Assembly (NCBI GenBank): GCA_964390295.1 | Contig: CAYMHR010000003.1 | Location: forward strand, 1-64,000 | Reading direction: 5' to 3' | From: RGIG3009 sp964390295 | GTDB taxonomy: Bacteria; Bacillota; Clostridia; Oscillospirales; Acutalibacteraceae | DNA: 64,000 nt | In this document: in pieces, positions 57,918 through 64,000 of the stretch | Position numbering within the stretch: the first letter of the stretch is position 1 | Layout of the letters: every line of letters starts with the position of its first letter | Notes under the pieces: generated by a model | Database searches by the model: none | Told to the model about the DNA's origin: nothing | What the model saw: only the letters and a program-made list of their open reading frames with translations | Position numbers and translations under genes: made by a program

Positions 57918-57946
57918 TTGACATTTCCTGAAATCCGTGGTATAGT
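57918..57946 (+). promoter_or_regulatory. Promoter of tRNA-Tyr
   Basis: TTGACA (57918-57923), 17-base spacer, TATAGT (57941-57946). Confidence 0.9.
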
Positions 57947-57964
57947 TTGACTTGCGCTTGACGT

Positions 57965-58049
57965 GGGGGAATTCCCGAGCGGCCAAAGGGGGCAGACTGT
58001 AAATCTGTTGTCTCTGACTTCGATGGTTCGAATCCATCTTCCCCCACCA
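57965..58049 (+). tRNA. tRNA-Tyr (anticodon GUA)
   Basis: Acceptor GGGGGAA pairs with TTCCCCC. The D arm contains CCCGAGCGGCCAAAGGG, anticodon stem CAGAC-TGTAAA-TCTG gives GTA, then a class II variable arm, T arm GATGGTTCGAATCCATC, and encoded ACCA. 85 bases. Stand-alone unit with promoter and terminator. Confidence 0.97.
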
Positions 58050-58056
58050 TAACTGG

Positions 58057-58097
58057 ACGCCTGTTTTGATACAATACGTATCGAAGCAGGCGTTTTG
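58057..58097 (+). terminator. Terminator of tRNA-Tyr
   Basis: ACGCCTG-TTTTGATAC and GTATCGAAG-CAGGCGT (with G-T pairs) around AATAC, then TTTTG. Confidence 0.85.
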
Positions 58098-58118
58098 TGA
58101 ATTTGGAGGAACAAAAGC

Positions 58119-58547
58119 ATGATCTATACTGAAATGACAAAAAAGGCGTTGTGCCTGTCATTCGATGCTCATAAGGAGCAGATCGACAAAAGCGGCATAC
58201 CGTATGTTTATCATCCTTTTCACCTTGCGGAACAGATGGATTCTGAAGTAACTGTTACGGTTGCACTCCTTCATGATGTTGTTGAAGACGCTAATTATAC
58301 CATTGATGATATTATCGTTATGGGCTTTCCTAAGTCTGTTACGGATGCACTGGCTCTAATGACCCATGATAAGTCGGTCCCCTATATGGATTATGTCGCA
58401 AAGATAAAATCCAATCCCATTGCTAAGGCGGTCAAGCTTGCAGATCTCCGCCACAACAGCGATATCAGCAGACTTGACACCGTGGATGAAAAAACGATAG
58501 AACGCTTAAAGAAATATGCTGCTGCAATTGAACTTCTAATGACCTGA
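58119..58547 (+). CDS. HD-domain phosphohydrolase, RelA/SpoT hydrolase-like
   Basis: 142 residues. HD motifs YHPFHLAEQM, VALLHDVVEDA and AVKLADLRHNSD are those of the (p)ppGpp hydrolase part of SpoT and of stand-alone MESH1-like enzymes; there is no synthetase part. It may hydrolyse (p)ppGpp or another nucleotide. The gene is clearly AT-richer than its neighbours, with different codon use, which suggests recent acquisition next to a tRNA gene. ATG 58119 follows GGAGGA. Confidence 0.8.
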   Translation: MIYTEMTKKALCLSFDAHKEQIDKSGIPYVYHPFHLAEQMDSEVTVTVALLHDVVEDANYTIDDIIVMGFPKSVTDALALMTHDKSVPYMDYVAKIKSNPIAKAVKLADLRHNSDISRLDTVDEKTIERLKKYAAAIELLMT

Positions 58548-58792
58548 TGCTCCATATACTTCTACCAAAAGTCAACGGGCGATCTGCTGCGAGGTGACTC
58601 AAGCGTCTTATCATATGTCTGTTCAGAATATAGCCGTCCCAGTTTTCAAATCCGAAAAACACCATCGACTTTGCACTACGAATCGGGGTCCTTATGTTTA
58701 ACATTGATAAATGAGCATTGCGGAGATGCATTTTTACTGTTCTCATTTTTTCGAAGCTCTCACGAAAGCTGTCGTTTCAAAAAAGATGCGTA
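58548..58792. other. AT-rich gap without a credible gene
   Basis: A leftward frame of 93 residues (58465-58746) overlaps the HD gene and has no ribosome site or recognisable domain. The stretch shares the low GC of the HD gene and may be the rest of the same acquired segment. Confidence 0.4.
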
Positions 58793-58822
58793 TTTACAAA
58801 TTGTTTTGAGGTGTGATATACT
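58793..58822 (+). promoter_or_regulatory. Promoter of the ABC exporter operon
   Basis: TTTACA (58793-58798), 18-base spacer, TATACT (58817-58822). Confidence 0.7.
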
Positions 58823-58877
58823 ATAAAAAGCAAGAGAGTGGATCAGGCTGTGCTTGAAAAATCGGAGGCGAAAGCAG

Positions 58878-59777
58878 ATGATATTGGAGCTGAAAGGCAT
58901 CGAAAAATCATTTGGCGAAAAGCAGGTTCTTACCGGGGTATCGTTCAAGGCGGAGAGCGGAAAGGCTTTTGGATTGCTCGGCAGAAACGGTGCCGGTAAA
59001 ACCACGTCGATTCGCATTTTGATGGATGTGTTTCCTGCAAATGCTGGTGAGGTGCTGATCGACGGTCGGCCGATCGATTACGACAACGTTAAAATCGGTT
59101 ATCTTCCGGAAGAACGAGGCTTGTATCCGAAGAAAATCATCTTGGATCAGCTTGTCTATTTTGCCGAACTGAAGGGGATGGACCGCCGGGCGGCGGTGCA
59201 GTCGGTCGATCGTTGGCTGGAGCGGCTCGGCATGGCGGCCTACCGTAACAAGCGGCTCGATACGCTTTCCAAGGGTAATCAGCAGAAGATTCAGCTGATT
59301 ACCGCGCTGGCTCACGATCCTGATATTGTGATTTTGGACGAGCCGTTTTCCGGGCTTGATCCCGTCAACGCTATGCTCTTAAAGGACGTGGTTAAGGAGC
59401 AAATCCAAAGCGGAAAAATCGTGTTGCTCTCCAGCCATCAAATGAGCTACGTCGAGGAGTTTTGCGACAGCATCGCCATACTCAACAACGGTGTCGTTGC
59501 TTTGCAGGGAGACCTGCACGCAATTAAGCGCGATTATCCGCGCAATCGTCTGGTGGTCCGCACGGAAACACCCGATGCCATTCGGACCGATTTTGGTTCC
59601 TCCTGCACAGTGATGGATAACGGTGATTTGATGATTTTTCTGGCCTCTCCTTCCGAGAAAAGGGCCGTGATGACGCGCTTGGCAGAGAACTACGACGTTG
59701 ACGAGGTGAGGGTGTTCGAGCCTTCGCTCAACGACATTTTCGTGGAATATGCGGGCGACGCTACCAAGGAGGGATAA
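58878..59777 (+). CDS. ABC transporter ATP-binding protein (NatA-like)
   Basis: 299 residues. Walker A GRNGAGKTTS, signature LSKGNQQKIQ, Walker B IVILDEPFSGLDPVN and the switch His in LLSSHQMSYVEE. A C-terminal extra domain of about 80 residues is typical of the NatA/YhaQ group. It energises the next gene product. ATG 58878 is 9 bases after GGAGG. Substrate (Na+, a drug or a peptide) cannot be read. Confidence 0.92.
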   Translation: MILELKGIEKSFGEKQVLTGVSFKAESGKAFGLLGRNGAGKTTSIRILMDVFPANAGEVLIDGRPIDYDNVKIGYLPEERGLYPKKIILDQLVYFAELKGMDRRAAVQSVDRWLERLGMAAYRNKRLDTLSKGNQQKIQLITALAHDPDIVILDEPFSGLDPVNAMLLKDVVKEQIQSGKIVLLSSHQMSYVEEFCDSIAILNNGVVALQGDLHAIKRDYPRNRLVVRTETPDAIRTDFGSSCTVMDNGDLMIFLASPSEKRAVMTRLAENYDVDEVRVFEPSLNDIFVEYAGDATKEG

Positions 59778-59780
59778 GCC

Positions 59781-61034
59781 GTGAAGCAGTTTTGGAAAAT
59801 ACTGAAATTTGAGCTGAAGGACTATTTCAAAAACAAGATTTTTATCGGCGTTACCATCTTTTTGGTGGTGTTGATTGCTGTGGTTATGTTCTTTCCGCGC
59901 GTTGCCGCCCTGCTCAATAACGACGACGCAGGGGAGAACGGGGAGGGGAACGCCGACGTGCTTTCCGTGATGCTTGTTAAAGCGGATGCTTCTTCTCAAG
60001 CCGAGCTGGTGCGCGAGACTTTTTCCGCCTGCTTTTGGGATTATGACGTGCAGGGCACGGAGGCGGAAACACGTGAAATCAAAGAGAAGGTTGCCGCCGG
60101 CGAAGTGGAATGTGCGTTTGTGATGACCGGACCGACCGCCTTTACGTATTACGTGGACAACCTCTCCATGTACGACGTGAACACCGAGACGGCAATCGAA
60201 GCGTTGCAGCAAATCTATCAAATGAACGCCATGATCGGCGGCGGTATGTCGGCAGAAGAGGCGGCCGCCGTGGTGAATATTCAAATTGACGGCAAAGCAG
60301 AAAACCTGGGCAAGGATCAGATGCAGAATTTCTTTTACACCTACGTGATGGTTTTTGCTTTGTACATGGTCATTCTGCTTTACGGCCAGATGGTTGCTAC
60401 CAACGTAGCAACGGAAAAGAGCTCTCGTGCGATGGAAGTGCTGATTACCAGCGCCAAGCCGACCGCGATGATGTTTGGTAAGGTGATCGCCTCCTGCCTG
60501 GCAGGACTGATACAACTGGTTGCCGTCTTCGGATCGGCGCTTCTGTTCTATAATCTCAATCAGTCCTATTGGGGGGACAACGAAATCATCAATTCGCTTT
60601 TTAACATTCCGCCGGCGCTTTTGGCGTACATGGTGACGTTCTTTGTTCTCGGGTTCCTGATTTATGCCTTTATGTTCGGCGCGGTTGGTTCTACCGTCTC
60701 CAAACTCGAAGACGTGAACACGTCGGTCATGCCAATTACCACACTGTTTATCATTGCTTTTTTTGCCGTGATGATCTCGATGAGTTCAGGCGAGGTAGAC
60801 AACGTGGTGATGACGATTTGTTCCTACGTTCCGTTCACTTCGCCAATGTCGATGTTTACGAGAATCGCTATGAGTACCGTTCCCTGGTACGAAATCGTAG
60901 CGTCCATCGCGATTCTCATTGGCTCTACGGTCGGCGTAGGTGTTCTGTCGGCAAAAATTTACCGCGTCGGTGTGCTGACGTACGGAAACGCGCCCAAGCT
61001 CCGCAACGTTCTCAAGATGGTTTGGAAAGTATAA
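59781..61034 (+). CDS. ABC-2 type permease (NatB-like)
   Basis: 417 residues. One helix near 20-40, an external domain of about 150 residues, then five or six helices from about 185. KSSRAMEVLITSAKPTAMMFGK is the ABC-2 hallmark loop. It begins 3 bases after the ATPase gene and should form the exporter with it. GTG 59781 follows AAGGAGG. Same family as the NatB and YhaP exporters. Confidence 0.9.
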   Translation: MKQFWKILKFELKDYFKNKIFIGVTIFLVVLIAVVMFFPRVAALLNNDDAGENGEGNADVLSVMLVKADASSQAELVRETFSACFWDYDVQGTEAETREIKEKVAAGEVECAFVMTGPTAFTYYVDNLSMYDVNTETAIEALQQIYQMNAMIGGGMSAEEAAAVVNIQIDGKAENLGKDQMQNFFYTYVMVFALYMVILLYGQMVATNVATEKSSRAMEVLITSAKPTAMMFGKVIASCLAGLIQLVAVFGSALLFYNLNQSYWGDNEIINSLFNIPPALLAYMVTFFVLGFLIYAFMFGAVGSTVSKLEDVNTSVMPITTLFIIAFFAVMISMSSGEVDNVVMTICSYVPFTSPMSMFTRIAMSTVPWYEIVASIAILIGSTVGVGVLSAKIYRVGVLTYGNAPKLRNVLKMVWKV

Positions 61035-61040
61035 CGGTTG

Positions 61041-61073
61041 ACTGGCAGGGCATCGCTTCGGCGGTGCCCTTGC
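61041..61073 (+). terminator. Possible terminator of the ABC operon
   Basis: GGCAGGGCA-CGC and GCG-TGCCCTTGCC around TTCG, but followed by a poor T run. Confidence 0.4.
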
Positions 61074-61118
61074 CTTGTGATTGGCGCGATCAACGGCGCG
61101 GGTGCGATCCGTAAACGG

Positions 61119-61147
61119 TTGCATTTCCGGAAAACATGTGATAGAAT
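61119..61147 (+). promoter_or_regulatory. Promoter of the PHP phosphatase-eutH unit
   Basis: TTGCAT (61119-61124), 17-base spacer, TAGAAT (61142-61147). Confidence 0.75.
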
Positions 61148-61212
61148 AAAGTGTCCTTCGGCGGCAGCTTGCCGTCGGAATATCCGCAATCGAGTCAAAG
61201 GAGCTACGCACC

Positions 61213-62028
61213 ATGCGTTATCTGCAAAATTTACATACCCATTCCACCTATTGTGACGGTAAGGATACCTTGACAGAGCTTGCCGATGCCGCGCTGGCGC
61301 TCGGCTTTGAGTCTCTCGGTTTTTCGGGTCATTCCTATAACTCGTTTTCAACGATCCACATGTCCTTGCCCGGTACTGAGGAATATAAGCAGGAGATTGC
61401 TCGCTTGAAGCAGACGTATGACGGGCGGCTGAAGCTGTACTGTGGTCTGGAAGCGGAAATGCTGTCGGATTGCGATTTTACCGGATACGATTACGTGATC
61501 GGTTCAGTACACTATCTTAAACTGGGCGATGAGATCGTGGGCTTTGACCGTACCAAGGAAGAAATCTTGAGGATCATTGACACCTACTTCGACGGTGACG
61601 GCATGAAATTCGCTCAAAGCTATTACGAGCATCTGGCAATGCTCCCGCAATACGGCGAGTTCGACATCATTGGGCATTTCGACCTGCTGTGTAAGCACAA
61701 CGAGACGGCGCACTACGTTGACGAATCCTCCCCGGTGTATCGCGATTTGGCGTTTTCCGCTATCGAAGCGTTGGACGGAAAAATTTCTCTGTTTGAGGTC
61801 AACACCGGGTGCATTTCACGAGGCTATCGGCAACGTCCGTATCCGGCACCGTTTCTCATTCGCGAGTTGAAACGGCGCGGCTTCGGTATTGTGATCAGCT
61901 CGGATTGTCATGATCGCCGCTTTTTGGATTGCCACTTTGCCGAGGCGGAAGAGCTGCTGCGCGCGTGCGGTTATTCCGAACGATATATTTTGACCGACGA
62001 CGGATTTCGCGCGGTTCCGATTGGGTGA
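61213..62028 (+). CDS. PHP-domain phosphatase, histidinol-phosphatase (HisJ) family
   Basis: 271 residues. Metal motifs HTHSTYCDGKDTL, GFSGHSYN, GLEAEM, SVHYLK, IGHFDLL and SSDCHD are the full HisJ/HisK set. It may remove phosphate from histidinol phosphate or serve another small phosphoester. No his genes are adjacent, so histidine synthesis is unproven. ATG 61213 follows AAAGGAG. Confidence 0.85.
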   Translation: MRYLQNLHTHSTYCDGKDTLTELADAALALGFESLGFSGHSYNSFSTIHMSLPGTEEYKQEIARLKQTYDGRLKLYCGLEAEMLSDCDFTGYDYVIGSVHYLKLGDEIVGFDRTKEEILRIIDTYFDGDGMKFAQSYYEHLAMLPQYGEFDIIGHFDLLCKHNETAHYVDESSPVYRDLAFSAIEALDGKISLFEVNTGCISRGYRQRPYPAPFLIRELKRRGFGIVISSDCHDRRFLDCHFAEAEELLRACGYSERYILTDDGFRAVPIG

Positions 62029-62032
62029 GAGT

Positions 62033-63163
62033 ATGAGTGTATTAACCGTAGTTATGCTGGCATTTTCCACGTTGGGTGCGCTGGATCGCATTTTTGGCAA
62101 CAAGCTGGGATTGGGCAAGGAATTTGAACGTGGGTTTCTGCTGTTGGGGACTATGGCGCTGGCTATGATCGGTATGATCGCGATGGCACCGGTGATTGCC
62201 GGTTGGCTGGAGCCGGTGTTGCGTTTTCTGAACGAGCGCTGTCACGTGGAACCGTCGATTCTGACTGCCGCCTTGTTTGCCAACGACATGGGCGGCGCAC
62301 CGTTGTCGGTCGAGGTGGCGGCGGATGCGTTGCTTGGCAGGTACAATGCCATGGTCGTCGCCTCCATGATGGGAGCAACGGTGTCCTTCACCATTCCACT
62401 GGCGCTCGGCACGGTGGGGCGCGAGCGTCATCGCGAGCTGTTGCTCGGCTTGCTGTGCGGAATCATGACGGTCCCCATGGGATGCTTCGTATCCGGTTGC
62501 GTGTACGGTGTTCCGCTCGGCAAGCTGCTGGCTGATTTGTTGCCGTTGCTGATTTTTGCGGTGATCATCGCCTGCGGCCTTTTGTGGAAGCCGGAATGGT
62601 GCATTAAAGTATTCAGTGCTTTCGGCTGGTTCGTGAAAGCCTTGATAACGGTGGGACTGATCGCGGCGATTATCAAATATCTGGCCGGTTACGAGCTGTT
62701 TCCCGGCATGGGAACGCTGGAGGAGGGCGGCGAAATCTGCCTGAACGCCTGTGCGGTTATCTCCGGCGCGTTTCCGCTGATGTTTGTTGTATCCAAGCTG
62801 TTGTCGCGTCCGCTTGGTGCCATGGGGCGGCGGCTGAACGTGGGGGAAGACGCAGCACTGGGTCTGCTGTCCACGCTGGTAACGAACGTGCCGACCTTTG
62901 AGATGATGAACACGATGAGCCGCAAAGGGGTGTTGCTGAACGCCGCGTTTGCAACGTCGGCGGCGTGGACGTTTGGCGGTCATCTGGCTTTTACAATGGC
63001 GTTCGACGAATCCTTCGTGTTGTCGTTGATCGTTGGCAAGCTGGTGGCCGGTTTGTTGGCGCTGGCGGTAGCCGTGTTGCTGTATCGTCGCCTGTACGAG
63101 AAAAACAGCGTTTCGCCGGATGAAAAGCCGGCAGAGCAAAAAACGGAAACGGCCTCTTGCTGA
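62033..63163 (+). CDS. Ethanolamine utilization protein EutH family transporter
   Basis: 376 residues with about ten helices. The EutH marks are the LGALDRIFGNKLGLGKEFERGF start, TAALFANDMGGAPLS, MMGATVSFTIPLALG and ALGLLSTLVTNVPTFEMM. EutH is an ethanolamine permease or facilitator. No eutABC, microcompartment or regulator genes are in the window, so the solute may differ. ATG 62033 is 4 bases after the phosphatase stop; TTG 62021 is a weaker option. Confidence 0.88.
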   Translation: MSVLTVVMLAFSTLGALDRIFGNKLGLGKEFERGFLLLGTMALAMIGMIAMAPVIAGWLEPVLRFLNERCHVEPSILTAALFANDMGGAPLSVEVAADALLGRYNAMVVASMMGATVSFTIPLALGTVGRERHRELLLGLLCGIMTVPMGCFVSGCVYGVPLGKLLADLLPLLIFAVIIACGLLWKPEWCIKVFSAFGWFVKALITVGLIAAIIKYLAGYELFPGMGTLEEGGEICLNACAVISGAFPLMFVVSKLLSRPLGAMGRRLNVGEDAALGLLSTLVTNVPTFEMMNTMSRKGVLLNAAFATSAAWTFGGHLAFTMAFDESFVLSLIVGKLVAGLLALAVAVLLYRRLYEKNSVSPDEKPAEQKTETASC

Positions 63164-63203
63164 TGCCAAGGGCGAAATTGCGCTTGATCAAGCGACTGAA
63201 AAC

Positions 63204-63249
63204 AAAAAAACAGCACCCGACTTCTTCACGGAAGTCGGGTGCTATTTTT
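63204..63249. terminator. Bidirectional terminator between eutH and the small XRE gene
   Basis: AGCACCCGACTTC and GAAGTCGGGTGCT around TTCACG, with T runs on both sides. Confidence 0.92.
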
Positions 63250-63445
63250 CTTGTCGTCCGATAAAATAATCGGCGGATACGTGATAAAAATCGCAAAGCT
63301 TGATTAAATCCTCGATTTTCAGCTCGGCACGGCCGGTTTCAATGTGGTTGTAGCCTTGTTGCGATTTATTGATGATTTTGGCAACCTGCCGTTGCGTTAA
63401 ATCCCGATCCTCACGCAAGGCGCGCATTCGTTCGCGGTAATTCAT
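63242..63445 (-). CDS. Small XRE family repressor
   Basis: 67 residues, nearly all helix-turn-helix: MRALREDRDLTQRQVAKIIN, KSQQGYNHIETGRAELKIED, HVSADYFIGR. No sensor domain, so DNA binding is probably constitutive or partner-controlled. It is divergent from the lipoprotein gene, and two perfect palindromes lie between them. ATG 63445 is preceded by AGGTGATGGAA on its strand. Confidence 0.88.
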   Translation of the reverse strand: MNYRERMRALREDRDLTQRQVAKIINKSQQGYNHIETGRAELKIEDLIKLCDFYHVSADYFIGRQEK

Positions 63446-63482
63446 TCCATCACCTGTGCTGTCGTAGTAAGCACATCATAGC

Positions 63483-63526
63483 ATACTCATAAATTGAGTA
63501 TTGACAAATACTCAAAGATTGAGTAT
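63483..63526. promoter_or_regulatory. Two operator palindromes
   Basis: ATACTCA-N5-TGAGTAT at 63483-63501 and again at 63508-63526, with identical arms and centres 25 bp apart. The second covers the promoter spacer and part of the -10. Confidence 0.88.
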
Positions 63527-63529
63527 AAT
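63501..63529 (+). promoter_or_regulatory. Promoter of the right-end lipoprotein
   Basis: Perfect consensus TTGACA (63501-63506), 17 bases, TATAAT (63524-63529), embedded in the operators. Confidence 0.93.
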
Positions 63530-63572
63530 ATTTTTGTCCAAAATTTTTGGACGAATAGAAGGAGGTAGGATG

Positions 63573-64000
63573 ATGAAAAGAATAGCGGCGGTATTTTTGG
63601 GCTTAGCGATGGTGTTTTGCCTGTACGGGTGTGGCAACTCGGAGCGTGAAACGGCATACACAAAATTGTCAGGTTTTTACGACGCGGTATCCGATAGTCA
63701 GGAACTGCTGGATTCTGTGGCAGACGACATTTATTCCAATTGGCACGGCGCCATTTATAACGATGAATTTAACGAAGATATTAACCGGGCGATTGCTGCG
63801 GCACTGGTTGATCACGAAGACGATCTTGACGAAATCGAAGAACTGGATGAGAAAATCGCCGAATTGTTCAGTGAAGTGAAACGGGATGAAGAGCACGGTG
63901 AGCTGGTAAAGGAGATCATGTCCGCTTACAGTGATTACTATGAGCTTGTGGTCAACGTCAGCGGTTCGTTCAATTCCTTTTCGGCAGAAAAAGAAACGCT
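63573..64000 (+). CDS. Lipoprotein, cut off by the window end
   Basis: 142 residues visible, open at the right edge. Signal peptide MKRIAAVFLGLAMVFCLYGC with lipobox LYGC, then a charged, helical domain (AYTKLSGFYDAVSDSQELLD onward) rich in Asp and Glu with no known motif. ATG 63573 is 7 bases after GGAGG; ATG 63570 is in the same frame. Controlled by the operators above. AT-richer than the window average. Function unknown. Confidence 0.7.
   Translation, partial: MKRIAAVFLGLAMVFCLYGCGNSERETAYTKLSGFYDAVSDSQELLDSVADDIYSNWHGAIYNDEFNEDINRAIAAALVDHEDDLDEIEELDEKIAELFSEVKRDEEHGELVKEIMSAYSDYYELVVNVSGSFNSFSAEKET

Noticed and set aside
58465..58746. 93-residue leftward gene or transposase remnant.
   Set aside because: Overlaps the HD gene, no ribosome site, and no transposase motif could be named.

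Overview
The window reads as chromosome of a Gram-positive bacterium of class Clostridia, most likely a gut member of the Oscillospirales (Ruminococcaceae-like). This is inferred from family content and gene order: dnaX-ybaB-recR, RNase J, a GdpP-type c-di-AMP phosphodiesterase, rplI-dnaB, a CD1247-like gene after efp, paired glgC-glgD, type III pantothenate kinase, a SpoIIQ-like protein, strong AGGAGG ribosome sites and Thr-rich linkers in secreted proteins. Most genes are GC-rich, with AT-richer patches near 58.1-58.9 kb and at the right end. There is no rRNA, prophage, insertion sequence or CRISPR array.

Layout. 0-5.2 kb: DNA repair and translation housekeeping (dnaX end, ybaB, vanZ-like, recR, smpB), then a GT2 glycosyltransferase, coaX, an ECF S component and a GtrA protein. 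5.3-10.6 kb: MATE exporter, DeoR regulator, and a P2-type cation ATPase whose leader carries a recognisable yybP-ykoY (manganese) riboswitch with a terminator/antiterminator switch. 10.6-15.4 kb: three consecutive zinc-ribbon proteins, an amidohydrolase and an AEC transporter lacking an ordinary start codon. 15.4-16.5 kb: a repeat-filled gap and tRNA-Leu. 16.5-25.2 kb: two GHL10-type cell-surface proteins (one fused to an amidase), biotin ligase, a divergent AraC regulator/L-fucose isomerase pair and RNase HI. 25.3-35.2 kb: one long collinear operon rnj-gdpP-rplI-dnaB-tilS-hpt-ftsH. 35.2-46.3 kb: pyruvate kinase, SpoIIQ-like M23 protein, SDR, RlmB-type methylase, a degenerate P1B-ATPase-like membrane protein, an EF-G paralogue, EF-P, a CD1247-like protein, a DUF47 protein and a MazF toxin with no adjacent antitoxin. 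46.4-50.5 kb: glgC-glgD-glgA glycogen operon with a long leader. 50.5-58 kb: XRE regulator, histidine phosphatase, a 6S-like RNA candidate, DUF1292, a leader with four in-frame mini-ORFs and an attenuator before two half-size TauE/SafE genes, a 3D-domain protein, a frameshifted lipoprotein, asnB and tRNA-Tyr. 58-64 kb: HD hydrolase, ABC exporter, PHP phosphatase, EutH, and a small XRE regulator divergent from a lipoprotein across two perfect operator palindromes.

The strongest candidates for undescribed biology are the repeated mini-ORF leader at 52.7-53.1 kb and the pseudo-ATPase at 39.3-41.6 kb. Other points of interest are the hairpin tandem array at 16 kb, the ribosome-site-sequestering hairpin at 45.7 kb and an unassigned structured RNA at 54.6-54.75 kb. 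All product calls rest on motif recognition by eye; no database search was run.
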